A DNA stretch of 64,000 nt from Solea solea. Taxonomy: Eukaryota > Chordata > Actinopteri > Pleuronectiformes > Soleidae. Shown here one piece after another: positions 26,001 to 47,330 of the stretch; the stretch's first letter is position 1, and each line of letters begins with the position of its first letter. Below the pieces are notes generated by a model that made no database searches, was not told the DNA's origin, and worked only from the letters and a program-made list of their open reading frames with translations. The DNA is taken from assembly GCF_958295425.1 (NCBI RefSeq), contig NC_081154.1, positions 17,669,364 to 17,733,363 of the forward strand, in the 5' to 3' direction. Made by a program: the position numbers and the translations under genes.

Positions 26001-29000
26001 CCGATACGTCATACATAATTAGTAACATCCCTGATACAGGGTTTGAGGGCTTTCGGGTCAGGGAAAATATCTTACAGGGTTTGATTTGGTTAGTGGACCC
26101 AACCGCCAGAGCATGGCTCAGCTTTGATATGTGAATCAGGTAGGCTACCAGAGATTCCTGCTGGCTTGGTGAACTGGAAGTAAAGAACCTTGTCTCCTAC
26201 TTCAAATTCGAGTGGAGACCCTTTCCATCCGTAGTAAGACTTGGCTTCCTTAACACTGGCCTCCAAGTTCTCTTGGCCCCATGCAAAGGTTTTGGCCAGG
26301 TGATCCCGCTGGTCCGTCACATATTGCACTCACCATGCAGGTTTGAGTTGCCGGGAGTCATTCTTTGTTGAACTCTCATGCTGTGCCTTGCTCTGCCCCT
26401 GGCTTGGCCAGTCAATCTGCCTCATCATTTCATTCCTTGTCCGGACCCAAGGTTAGGGAGTAACCCTTGACTTTTTTCCACATGGGTCATCTCCTGGTCC
26501 GAGATGATTGCATGCCAGGAACAGTGTTTTACCTCATTGTTCCAGGCGCTTTTCATCCCATTTGCTTTCCAGGAAAGAAAGTTGTTGATGGTTGATGGTT
26601 GAAGCTGCGAAAATGTTTCACAGTCCACACTGTGGCCCGAAGGAGGTCAGTGACCCCACAATCATTGGAGTCCCTTGAAAAGAGTGGTTGGAAGTCATAA
26701 AACAATTTCCAAAGTGAGGGTCTTTGATCTTTGGAGGTCAATACGTCAGCTTTGGTAAGGTGAATTTTCTCCAGCCCGGGGACCAAATGTGGTGCTTCAG
26801 TGTCACTGTGGTCAGTGGCGTCGCTTGTCTGGCCCGCAAACGCCTTCAGGGATTTGCCCCTGAAAGTGGGTGGACCTCCTGAGCTTTTGCACTCTCCTCC
26901 AGAGCCCAATCTCTCTTGGCTTGTAGGAGCTCAGCTTCTCTGCATAAGCTCTGGTGGTTCTGTTTCATTGTGTTGATGCTGCCTTGCACCATCGCTACCT
27001 GGTTCCAATGCTTTGTTGGCACCAACATCACTACCCCAAAATGGTGAAAAGTGTGCACAGAATAGCATTAGTCTGTGACTTATACAAGGTGGCAGTAACC
27101 TTACAACCAGACAATGCATGGGGAAGATCAACCTTTGACTTACAACAAGGTTCTCCAGTTACCACAGTAAACGGCACAGGGAAACCTGTGGCCTGTAATC
27201 AGTCACAGCTACCACAGCAGACTGGACTATGTAATCGACCCGTGACTCACCAATAACGCCTTTAAACTGCTGTTACTATGTTAGTTGCTACTGTGTTAAT
27301 GGTTCTGTTACCATTAATCACAAATCACTTGTTACATGCTAACACACATTTAGCAGTAGCATTACACAACAGGAATCAGCTAGCAAAACAGTGAGTGTCA
27401 ATAGCCAATTACTAATTTGTTTAGCTCAGCCAATGAATAAAATTCAAATACCTCTGAATGCAAAACTCCAAGAATTCAAATGAACCATATCAATCAGCTA
27501 TCTGTGGTTGTGTGCAAAAACACTAGTGACAAAATTGGTATTTGAGAGCCTCAGGGACGAAGGTGGTTTCTGCCGTTCCTTCTCTTCTGCAGGGAATGAG
27601 TGGGAAAGCCTGGCGACGTACGGGTTTCAGGTGCAAATCCAAGGGGTGGAGCACGGCTGAGCACAGAAAATACAAGTCTCTAACTCGACCAGCGAGGGCA
27701 AAACCGGCACAATAAGCCTGATGACAGCAACTCCCAATACCCACAGTGGTTGGAGATAGTGAGCTGAAGTCGAGTGCTTGTATTTATACATTCAGCTGGT
27801 GAGGAGTGGCGTCCAGTGGGGCAGCCAATGAGAAGAGAGAACTGTGTTCTGCTGGGGTTCACACATAGGTGTGAACTCAAAACACCACCCTTGCATTTTT
27901 GTGTACAGATATGACGAATATGCTACTTTGGGAAAACGATTAAGTCATAGTCCCACCTCTCTCTGTGATGTCACTGTCTTCATTGTCTTCCTCTTCTTGG
28001 TTTTGCAGATTGTTTCGCTTTATGATAACTTTTATTGTCTTTAGTTTCCTTACTTACCGTGGCTTGGTTCATTCTGTCCCTGTTTCTGTTATTGTATACA
28101 TTGTTATATAGACTTATCGTGTGGATAAAGTCATTTTTTGGAGATAATGCCATATTTATGGGATTCTTTTGTTAAAATACAAAGACAAAGATCTTATAAA
28201 GGTAAAGTTTTGTTTCCATGTGGATATGGCCTATGTAACACTGCCTCAAACAATCACCCAAACCTGAACTGTCCCTTTAAACAGGGAAGTTTCAGAGGAG
28301 GCAGCACCTGTTGGTCAGGGATTTTGGTCTCTTGGGCCACAGCTTTTCTCAGTCTGGACACAGCACCAGAGAGAGGCACTGCCACTCCAACTCTCATACA
28401 GTGGGAGCACTTTCCTTGATACACCACTGTCACATACAGCGGCCTGCAACACAGAGATACTTCAGTTAATTGATGTTTCAGAGACAGATGACATTATCTT
28501 ATTTTAGCTGTCTACTGTCAGATCTTTGGTGGTGATTTTTGTTTTTTTTAATTCTGGGCTCAGGCTAAATTTATCCCAAATTGCCTGATAAGTATTCTAC
28601 TCAAAAAAGTCAGATATGCAGCCACTTTACCGTGTGTGAGGTACTGGGATTGGCAGTGAGATGCAGAGGAAAGGATCAAAGGTGTTGCTCTGTTTCTGGC
28701 AGTGAGGGCAGGTCAGGGAGGATCTGCACAGACATGAGGACAATCAAACGTTACTGCTGTCACACTGCTGAGGTGTATTATGATAAAGGATAAGTTGAGA
28801 GTAAGTTATTTACTTGTAAAGAGTTAGACGATGACATTAAGGGCTTGTCTTGATACTACTTTTTTTCTGTGTCTGCCTATACCGATTAGGGATGAGCAGC
28901 ACAATCACTGGATCGGAGCAGGTGTAAAATGACTCTATCAGAGTGATATCAGTATCGGTAGATACTCAAGATTGTGATATCGGCATCGGACATATTGACC

Positions 29001-32000
29001 AGTATGGGACTGTTGCTATACTGAATATTTTATCAGCTCATCCCTAGCTAATATTAATGTAGCATGTATGTAAACTGCTGGTACATTTGTATTTAAATGA
29101 GGTCTTAAAGTACTGTATATAAATAATTGTACCTGTATTGTGCCTGAAACAACTCCTGTACAAAAGAGCCAGGTGCTGGTAGTGGAGATCCTTCAGTGGC
29201 GGTTTCTTCTTCTACTGGAGGCTGAACATGTAACACAGTTAGTCAGTGAACATGAGACATGTTAAATATAAGCAGCAATACAGGTTATTATTGTATTGCA
29301 ACCTTTAGATTCTTACAAAATGTAACAACTCAGGCTCACTATTATTTAAAAACACAACAACGCTGAAATCTTAAAATTGTCTGAAGTCCAAGCTTGAAAT
29401 AACAACTCTGGTCAGACTAAAATCAATCATTTCCATCTATATTATTGTTTTCATGTGAACATGGGGTTACAAAAAATTCAGTGCAGATTTATAATTCGTC
29501 TACTTCACTTTATTTCTTCATTGAACCCATGTATGTGGTTATTACGACTGGGCTCCATGTCATATGTGCTCACTCTCATTAGTAACATTTCATTAAGTGG
29601 TGTCCACCTTGCTGTTTACCTTGCTGGGAGGTCTGGTCTCAGGGTGGATGATATGATTGAGGTCTTCATGAACTCTGTCCAGCAGCCAGAGGAGGAATTC
29701 CTGGGCATCATGCTGGGAGTTCCCCCTGAACTGAAGTGCACTCTTGGAAACAACATTCTGCAGCAGAGAACAGCAGAAAAACAAAGGAAAAACCGTAAAC
29801 TGAGATAGTATTGTAGTGTAGTGAGTACCACTTTATTCTTGACATTGCCTCATCATAAAATATTCAGTGGGTTTGGCTGGGATGATAATCAGCACCATAC
29901 TAAAGGTCAGTGGAAGTGGTGGGAACATTCAAGAGGAAGGAGAAGTCAGAGGCTGCGAAGCCACAGCTTGACCACCTCACAAACAATTAGCTATTAGAGA
30001 TGACAACCGTGGTTTCACCTCTACAAAGCAGCTATGAAACTGTGCAAGGTCAAAGACAGAGGGCAGTGAGTCTCTCTCGTACTGAGGACCCTATCAACGC
30101 AGCCTCAGCATCTTCTCACACTGATGCAAACACAGCTCAACCACAGTTGCTGTCTTTAAAGCATTCTGATGAAAATAAAGCAGACTCCTGTGACCATGAG
30201 AGCGGAGAAATATTTCCGAGATCTAGTGATCGCTACTGAGTGAAATGCAGATAATATGCGGTTATAAATAGACGTTTCCTAAATGTTTTCATGGTGTATA
30301 TCTATCATCTTCATTCATCACTATCTCAAATGTGTTCTTTAGAGAGTTCCTCTATTAAAACACTAAATCAGATTCATGACAATGAAAATCCTCGGTACGA
30401 ATAATTGAAATGACAACATATTGTAATATAAATATACTAAACTATTATATAAAAGTATAAAATAACTTTTTCTCAGTTTTCCTGTGCACAGATCAAAAAG
30501 TGCCAGTTTTTAATATGTCTGTGGTGTTTCACAACATCTATTTATTTAAATATTCAGCCCATATTTAAAAAAAAAAAGAAAAAGAAAAGAAGGATTATGT
30601 TGACCACTTTGTCAACTTGTATGTTTAGATTGTCCTTAACATTTGATTTGATGTTGTTGCTATTATTATTATTATGCTGTCTTGTGAAACATTTGAAACA
30701 CGTCGTCTTTCTTTCATCTTCTCTCTTCAGGGGTCGGCACACGGGATCATCTGTCTGATAGATACTGTTCTTGTTCAACAACGAAAATCCAAACTCTTAA
30801 CACTAGACTCTCACAAGAACAGGTAAACGTCATGTACTGCACACTGCAGAAATTATTATTCTGGGCCAAAATAATGAATTGCTCAGATAACCTAAACAGA
30901 AACAGAATGTGAGAAGAGTTGCTTCACAAATTAAAGTAATAGTTGACAGTAATAGTAAAATGAAGAAGTGCTGGTACACACCTATACACATTCAAGTCCA
31001 TCCACAATCTTGCCCCTCCATACCTGTCCGACCTCCTCCACACCACCACCTCCTCCCTCAGATCCTCCTCCTCTATCCACCTTAGTACCATGGGGAGCAG
31101 GGCCTTCAGGTGCTCTGCTCCCAAACTGTGGAACTCTCTCACTCAGTTCAAAACATCTTTACTGTGTCTGTTTTTATCCGAATAACTGCATATGTGTTCT
31201 TTAACTTCACGTGTCTGTCTTCACTGCACTGACTGTATGTGTCCGTTTTTAACCATGTGTATTTTTTTACCTTAAAGTGACCTTGAGCGACAGAAAGGCG
31301 CTTTTAAAGGAATATTTCACCATTGGAAAGATGAATGTCTATTAAAACTGGGTCATCTATGTAGAAGAAATGTGAAATAATATTTGAAGCAAGTGCCTTC
31401 TTGGCCGAGAAAGGCAGAAAAATTTAATTTTGGCTCATGTAGACGACAGCTCCCAGAATGCACTGCACTTGCTACCCTGCAAGAGTCTCGAGCTTTGAAG
31501 CAGACGGCGCTAGTTGTGTAAACACACAAATCCCCACCAAGATCAGTTTGAAAACTACATTCGATCATTGTCGTTCTCAGTTTACTCTGCAGAGCAAGAG
31601 TAAGCGTAACTTTTAGCAAATATGGCGGATACCATGTTTACATTCTGGGAATGAAGTCTCGTCCCCCTATGGGTGAGTCTAAAAAGTGCGGAGCTGGCGT
31701 TGTAGCTTCAAATGCTCTTCAAATGACACGATTTGAAGTATTCCTTTTAATAAAATGTATTATTATCACTGAGTTCTAGACAGTACGGCCCACTTCAAGC
31801 ACTGAGCAAAGTTACAAGGCACTTTCTGTTTTGGATATCCGACTTTCTGTTAGGAAGTCATTATTATTATTACCTTTATGATAAGAACATGCAGAACATC
31901 TGAATTCATCCTATCCAGAATTTAGTTGTTGTCAGATTTGTTGCATCATCCAATCCCAGTAGGAAATCAAGTATCAATTTCACAATTGGTGATGTGTGAG

Positions 32001-32032
32001 AGTTTAGATTGGATCATATGATGGTGCTCCCT

Positions 32033-32065
<33 letters not shown>

Positions 32066-33746
32066 CAACAACATCAACAACATTCACTTCTACATAATCC
32101 TCAAAGCCATCTCTCTGAGAGAAAGTGGCTTCTGAGACACAGTGGCTAACTGCCCTGTGGTATTATTACAGAAGTCTTCCTAATGATGTGTAAGTGCTCT
32201 CAGTTTAGGCTCAGGCTGTGGTCTGAGGCAACGGTCACATGTGCACACGGAGCTGTAATGTACACAAACAGCATGGCTTCAGCATGAATAAGTGAAGAGA
32301 AAACAACGTTCGTATGGGAGAGCATGGATTCCATTCAAGACTTCGATTTTCTTATAATATTGTATTTGAATGTCACTTTTAGGGTATTTTATTAGTGTAA
32401 TTTCATTGTTATCTTTGCACTCGTTTTACTTCCATTATTCTGTGTTTATATACTTTTACATATTTCTTTTTGTAACATTTTCTAGTTGAAATGTTTCAGT
32501 ATCATACAGTATATCCTTACAGTTAGATTTCATGGTTAATCTTTAAACGGGCTGTGTAAATAAATGAGATGATTAGAAATATTCTACTGCAAACGCATAA
32601 AGAACAATGTTGCTGAATACTCAGTATGTTCCCTGTTTATTTCAAATAGATTCTACATTTAACTGGATTTGTACCAAAAAAGATAGTAAGACAGCCAGTG
32701 ACAGCCGTCTTACTCAATATAGCTCCTCTTTGTTGTGCGTTTTGAAATTCTAAAAGAAGAAAGAGAAAAGCGACACGCAACCAAAATATCCCTGACGCAA
32801 CAGAACAGGCCCTGATGATTGTGACAGAGAGAGTTTTCAGAGGTAAAATGATGAAGATGCAGATGATGCTGGAACAAAGGCCAGTAAAAGACACACTCGG
32901 CTGAGCAGCTCAGGTGGAGGTATTCTACAAACACAAACAAATCAAGACCTATAAAGGAATGTCCTATTAAATGAATAGAGAGTAAATGACCAAAATATTA
33001 TCTTGTTATTGTAAGTAAAGTTGTTTGTTTACAACTGGTGCTTTTACTTTGAAAGTGTCAAAAAGCAAGAGGAAATATAACACAAATCGAGGCTGCAAAA
33101 AGGAATCTCACGTACCTTTCACATGGCTGACGAAGGCACACTCTATGACAGAGAAAAGTTGATTTCATGCATAGGCAGAATTTACATGTGTGCCATAGAC
33201 TCGTGAACATGAACATCTTGTGGTGCATCATGGGAAATGATTGCTCTAATGAATTGGGCAGACAACCTAAATATAGTAGCAGAATCTCGCACGGTAATAA
33301 AAGTGCCAGTACTCAAAATAGTAAAAACAAGCCCTGGTTTTTACACGGGGGCGGTTTACAAACGTTTTGTTGCATGAAACTCAGGCCACTGGACAGAAGT
33401 AGTTTACTGTTGCTTTAGCTTCTGCATCTGGACGTTCCAACAATAATCATTTCATTTGATGACGTCAGCAAGCAGAGTGGGGTCATGGGAATTGTTGTGT
33501 TGTTGTCTCACTTGGTCACAGGGAGATATTCAGTAAACGGTGCAAAAGTATTGTGATCTATTGGGGCCCAAAAATATTTTGGTATTTGGTATTGGTTGTG
33601 ATATCAGTGTCAGTATCAGTACGAGGAGCTTGCCCTTGTGTAAAAACTCTTATATTTGTATACATATATATGTATGTATATATATATATATACACATATA
33701 TATATACACATATATATGTATATATATATATATACATATATATGTA

Positions 33747-33777
<31 letters not shown>

Positions 33778-34405
33778 ATATATACATATACATATACATA
33801 TATATACTCTGAGTGGTACATTACGACAGGACTTGAGTTTTTATAGTGTGCACACATCTTACCTTGAAGTCTCTGCTGTGCTGAGGTGTGTATTCAAAGG
33901 TCCACAGAGCCCTGACCAGCCCGGACAGCTGCTCCGTCACCTCCCCTGCCTCCTGCTGCTGCTGCTGGAGCGGCTTCTTCTGCACCAGCACCCCGTTAGA
34001 CTTGGCCTTGTCGCTGCTGTTGCTGCTCGTGTCCGCTCCCTTGAACTGTTCCAGGGCCAGGTACTCGGCGAAGAGCTCCGTGTTGCTCAGGCACTGTAAG
34101 ATAGCGTTCATGAAGCAGGTGTTACCGTGGTTCTTGAGTCCGGCGACTCCCGGCACCTTGTCCCCGAAGGGGAAACCCCCGCAGTCGCTGTCGTCGGACG
34201 GGACCGAGCCCCCCATGGTGCTCGGGATCAGAGTGCTGTCGTCTTTCTCGTCCTCGGCGGCTTGAGCGTCGGTGCTGAAGTGGGAGAGCGTGGACAGTGT
34301 CCGGAGAACTCTGTTCATGAAGCTGCCCACGGAGCGCACGGAGCTCCGCCGGAACAACTTCTTGCTGAAGGATTTCTTCTCTTTGTTACTCACAACTTTC
34401 GACAT
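17009..34405 (-). CDS. usp31: Ubiquitin carboxyl-terminal hydrolase 31 (16 exons)
   Basis: A cysteine protease that removes ubiquitin from proteins; the mammalian protein is linked to NF-kB regulation. Exons in transcript order: 34405-33863, 29757-29620, 29221-29133, 28723-28631, 28443-28308, 23268-23118, 23014-22828, 21972-21861, 21793-21699, 21376-21299, 20173-20044, 19798-19679, 19579-19354, 19253-19095, 18785-18633, 18549-17009. All junctions are GT/AG. The sum is 3,951 nt, giving 1,316 codons plus TGA (human about 1,350). The Cys box [13 protein letters not shown] has Cys97. The His box [13 protein letters not shown] has His697, and DDSDV supplies the acidic residue. CPHC, CSHC and CPHC pairs fit the USP zinc ribbon. 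The last exon encodes a Ser-rich basic tail ending QRSK. The ATG at 34,405 (MSKVV) is chosen because the open upstream extension has only a GTG. The exon 6 donor could shift by 3 nt (one glycine). Confidence 0.96.
19863..19884. repeat. (GT)n microsatellite in USP31 intron 11
   Basis: GT dinucleotide run between the exons at 20,044-20,173 and 19,679-19,798. Confidence 0.88.
20208..20234. repeat. (CTCA)n microsatellite in USP31 intron 10
   Basis: Tetranucleotide run about 35 bp upstream, in transcript sense, of the exon starting at 20,173. Confidence 0.88.
23360..23638. mobile_element. Tc1-type MITE in USP31 intron 5
   Basis: The left arm 23,360-23,393 (TTACAAAATGCAGCGTGAGC...) and the right arm 23,605-23,638 are inverted copies over 34 bp with about three mismatches. 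The inside shows decayed text typical of a common fish Tc1-related repeat, including CTTCATGTAGTCCCAGACAC and GATGCTGAGATCCGGACCAT. There is no intact ORF. It lies between USP31 exon 6 (ends 23,118-23,268) and exon 5. Confidence 0.82.
23886..24420 (-). mobile_element. RTE-like LINE 3' fragment in USP31 intron 5
   Basis: The plus strand starts with TTCTCTCTTTAGGGGTCATC and continues with ATGACCAAACCATCTCAACC and TTTATCTCCAAACCGTTAAT. It ends near GATCGATGACCCGCAGGTAT. This is the reverse of the C-terminal pol region of an abundant fish RTE/Rex3-type LINE, so the element is in minus orientation. The reading frame is broken throughout. A second short piece of the same terminus is at about 30,690-30,770. 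Confidence 0.7.
25585..25840 (-). repeat. Degenerate LTR (3' copy) of gypsy-like element
   Basis: It aligns in direct orientation with 27,543-27,777. Shared landmarks are CTTCTCTTCTGCAGGGAATG, GAGCACAGAAAATACAAGTC, CTCTAACTCGACCAGC and GAGAGCTGAAGT. Together the two copies bracket retrotransposon pol fragments. On the coding (minus) strand this is the downstream, 3' copy. Confidence 0.75.
27543..27872 (-). repeat. LTR (5' copy) with promoter-like elements
   Basis: This is the longer LTR copy. Read on the minus strand it has a CATTGGCTG (reverse CCAAT) box near 27,824, then a TATAAATACAAGC TATA-like box near 27,775-27,790, about 30 bp before the region shared with the other LTR. The layout fits a U3 promoter followed by R/U5. 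The LTR limits are approximate. Confidence 0.62.
28887..29046. mobile_element. Small MITE in USP31 intron 3
   Basis: It begins TAGGGATGAGCAGC and ends GCTCATCCCTA, giving inverted termini of about 12 bp. The interior repeats GATATCAGTATCGG-like words. The TAGGG terminus is typical of fish hAT-type MITEs. No matching 8-bp duplication is visible. Related interior words recur near 33,560-33,620. Confidence 0.65.
30960..31315 (+). mobile_element. L2-like LINE 3' end in USP31 intron 1
   Basis: In one plus-strand frame it reads [15 protein letters not shown], then [19 protein letters not shown], then a TAA. This is the conserved C-terminus of ORF2 in L2/CR1-like fish LINEs. It is followed by a 3' tail containing GTGACCTTGAGCGACAGAAAGGCGC-like sequence, as expected for the L2 tail. 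Only the last part of the element is present (5' truncated). It is antisense to USP31. Confidence 0.78.
32032..32070. repeat. (CAG)n microsatellite in USP31 intron 1
   Basis: About ten CAG units passing into CAACAGCAACAACATCAAC. It is intronic and not translated. Confidence 0.92.
33657..33806. repeat. Long TA/TACA low-complexity tract
   Basis: About 150 bp of TATA, TACATA and GATATA repeats. It begins about 55 bp into USP31 intron 1 from the exon 1 donor at 33,862. Self-complementary on both strands, it produces long spurious frames of Tyr/Ile/His that are not genes. Confidence 0.95.
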
Positions 34406-34653
34406 GGTTGCTGCTGTGTTGTTGGTGTCGTCTCGCGCCCGTAAGAGAACAGCCCCGCGCTCTTCTTTAGCGCGCGCGGCGCCTTCACTCACTCACTCAC
34501 TCACTCAGTGACGGGAGCATCTTTCACAGGAGACTCTCTCATCATGGAAGAGCGCTGTTTACATCACTGCGTCGGATTGCATAAACACAAGCAGCCTCCG
34601 CAGAGAGTCAGTGTGAGGAGGAAAGCCCGGGTGAGGGACGCAGCAGTGGGCAG

Positions 34654-34690
34654 CCATCATCATCACCAACATCATCATCATCATCACCAG
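34654..34690. repeat. (CAT)n/(CAC) trinucleotide run
   Basis: CATCAT run with a few CAC/CAA units, about 250 bp upstream of the USP31 ATG. It is complementary to the GAT run at 34,824-34,874. Confidence 0.88.
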
Positions 34691-34823
34691 CAGCAAAACA
34701 GCACGCGCTGTGTCATTGTTCAGTCATGAGAGCAGTGTTGTGTCAGACACACTCCATCACCGCAGCTCCACCCTTTCACCGACCGTCCCACGTATACGGT
34801 GATGCCGCCGAAAACAGAGCAGC

Positions 34824-34874
34824 TGATGATGATGATGATGACGACGATGATGATGGTGATGGTGGTGGTGATAC
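34824..34874. repeat. (GAT)n/(GGT) trinucleotide run
   Basis: GATGAT run passing into GGTGGT, 135 bp to the right of the CAT run and complementary to it. Confidence 0.88.
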
Positions 34875-36538
34875 CAAGTGTCGGATGATTCCTCCTAACT
34901 CGCCTCAACGGTGCGCGTTCGCACAGGCGCTGCCAAACCGAGGAAGACTGGGACCGGAGAGGCTCAGCCCGCCGCTGAGCCTCGCGTTCCCACGCTTCGC
35001 TGCAGCATCTCCCGCCGAGTCTTTCACATCAGGAAAGCTGTGCAGCAGTTGACTTTTTTGGGGTTTTTTGGTTTTGTTTTGTTTTTAATCCTCAGTGATC
35101 ACATCCAGACAGGATTCATGGCGAGGCCGTTTCTCCTCCAGTCTCCATCAGCAGCAGCAGCAGCAGCTTCATCTGTGGACAGCAACACTGCAGGCAGGCA
35201 GGGCGGTGACGGCTGACGTCAGGGCCAAACACTGCTCCATGATGTCGGAGAAGGAGGAAGAGGAGGAGGAGAACAGGTAGAGCTGCATGTGATGCTCCAA
35301 CTCCGCTTCTGTTGCTGGTCCAGCCAAATGGTGCCGGTTTGGTTACAAGAGTGATGGAGAAAGATTTGTGTGCGTGCTTTAAGTAAAACTAACCGCTGTG
35401 TTGTCAGAACAGCACGTGATCACCTGCTCTCTCTCGTCTCCTCTGTGACTTGCAGCGATATTTCTGCTCGGCTGTGATGCATTCGCTGACGCTCGTAAAT
35501 TCCTCTCCCCTCACAGCACATGGACACATTGGTAGGTTGGAGCACTTTCTCCAAATATTTGGAATATGGAAGAGTCAAAAATATATAAAACAACATGAAT
35601 TCTGACTTTTTTTCCCCTCAGAATTCATGTTTTATTATTTTTTCACAATAATATATGAGCATGTAAAACAAAGAATAACAGCAGATCTTTCAATCTGATA
35701 AAGTGGAGTCTGAAAATGTGAACCCTTTCTTTCCCAATAAATCAAATCAATGAAACAACGACAAACAAAAGTAATTCAAACATTAGCCCTGACGTCATTC
35801 CTCAGTCTGGAGTCTGTGTGTTACAGTAACATCACATACGTATATCTTCATGTCCTGGAAGCTGACTGTGACCGTGGCACAAAAACAAGACACAATCGGA
35901 TAAATATGATAAATTATGAAAAAGGCTCAGCATTTATTAACCTACATCCATAGCATCACCAATTCCATCCATCATCGCAGTAGTGCCACACACTGCAGGA
36001 AAAGATGGATCATTTTTCCCCAGTATCGAAATCTGGATACCTAGTGTTCAAAGTATCATTCATACAACTGTCCTGACCCCGTGACCCCGAAAGATCACCT
36101 CTTACTTTTTAACAGAAAAAAACAAAGGTAAAAATAAAACAATATAGATCATATATCAGAAATATCAATAGAATAATTATTATTATAGATTAGTCATAAT
36201 GGAAGGACAAGTCATTAATGACAAATATATTGGTCATACAGAAAGCTTAGATGATTAGACACATGCCCTGATGTACACTGTATTACCTCTTCAGATGCTT
36301 CAGCAACATATTAACACAGAGATTAAAGATACAGTCAAGACACTTTCACCTCAACCTAACTGAAAGGCATTATCCCCACTTTGACATCACTCAAAACCCC
36401 ACTTGGTTCAGTATAAAAATGTCTAAACTAACCTGATTTTAATTCTTAACAGATCTATAACCCTCCAAACAGCAGCAAGACCCCGATGGTATGTCAGCCC
36501 TTGTTACCAACAGAGTCCCCTCCTCCACCACTTTCCTG

Positions 36539-46925
<10,387 letters not shown>

Positions 46926-47330
46926 CTGTGCCTCTCACTCGTTCACCGGAGCAAAATCCGGCGCGGTGTCCAGTCCAACAACAACTCCGCTGCCGCAGTC
47001 TGTGTCATCGACCCATTGCTAACGGTAGCTAATTTTTCCCAAATAGTGGCTTCGACACGAATATAAAATAAATAGCCCAGGAAAATGAAATTATCATTAC
47101 AACTAGATATAGTTCCAACAAGGCGACTGCTTCCTCCAGAGTTATATTTGAATGTCTAGGATTTTAAAAAGATATAAGTCCAAACACATTTCTACGATTG
47201 ATGCGACTAGTGCAATAGATGCTTGACAACAACTTCCTCTTGGTGCTTCCTATTTACCTTCCGCGGAAACAAGCACCAGAGCAACTAAACGTTCCGCCGA
47301 ATTAAACGTGCGGTAACATTAAGAGCACCT
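46926..47330 (-). promoter_or_regulatory. COG7 5' region
   Basis: This stretch upstream of the ATG holds several CpGs and an ETS-like CTTCCGCGGAA palindrome near 47,257-47,267. It has no TATA box in a suitable place, as expected for a housekeeping promoter. The transcription start is not determinable from sequence. Confidence 0.45.

Larger units (their letters stand above)
25585..27872 (-). mobile_element. Ty3/gypsy-like LTR retrotransposon remnant in USP31 intron 5
   Basis: Two direct LTR-like repeats (25,585-25,840 and about 27,543-27,872) flank about 1.7 kb of minus-strand, pol-like sequence. In transcript order, a frame at 26,553-26,909 ends in a piece resembling the region before reverse transcriptase ([19 protein letters not shown]). 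A frame at 26,090-26,329 resembles an integrase C-terminus ([17 protein letters not shown], then [12 protein letters not shown]). Most of reverse transcriptase, RNase H and the integrase core are missing. The element is deleted and inactive. It shares the transcription direction of USP31. Confidence 0.78.
34406..36538. promoter_or_regulatory. USP31 upstream/promoter region and COG7 3' flank
   Basis: Sequence at 34,406-35,250 is GC- and CpG-rich compared with the surrounding AT-rich DNA. It directly precedes the USP31 start codon, so it probably holds the 5' untranslated region and a CpG-island promoter. It includes an ACTC run (34,484-34,506), a CAT run (34,654-34,690) and a complementary GAT run (34,824-34,874). 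Open frames in this block on the plus strand are low complexity. From 35,500 on the sequence is AT-rich, with no gene. A minus-strand AATAAA at 35,933-35,938 may serve COG7, whose stop codon is 600 bp away. Confidence 0.6.

Noticed and set aside
25211..26028. Minus-strand ORFs near 25.2-26.0 kb as USP31 exons or a host gene
   Set aside because: The USP31 frame is complete without them, and they overlap the degenerate LTR of the gypsy-like element.
33540..34099. Long frames of Tyr/Ile/His on both strands
   Set aside because: Produced by the TA microsatellite in USP31 intron 1; shadow of low-complexity DNA and of exon 1.
34406..34492. Extended USP31 N-terminus (29 extra residues)
   Set aside because: The open frame reaches 34,492 but begins with GTG, not ATG. 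The ATG at 34,405 gives the family's usual MSKV start.
34508..35280. Plus-strand ORFs with His, Asp and Glu runs upstream of USP31
   Set aside because: They come from CAT, GAT and GAG repeats in a GC-rich promoter region and show no protein family.
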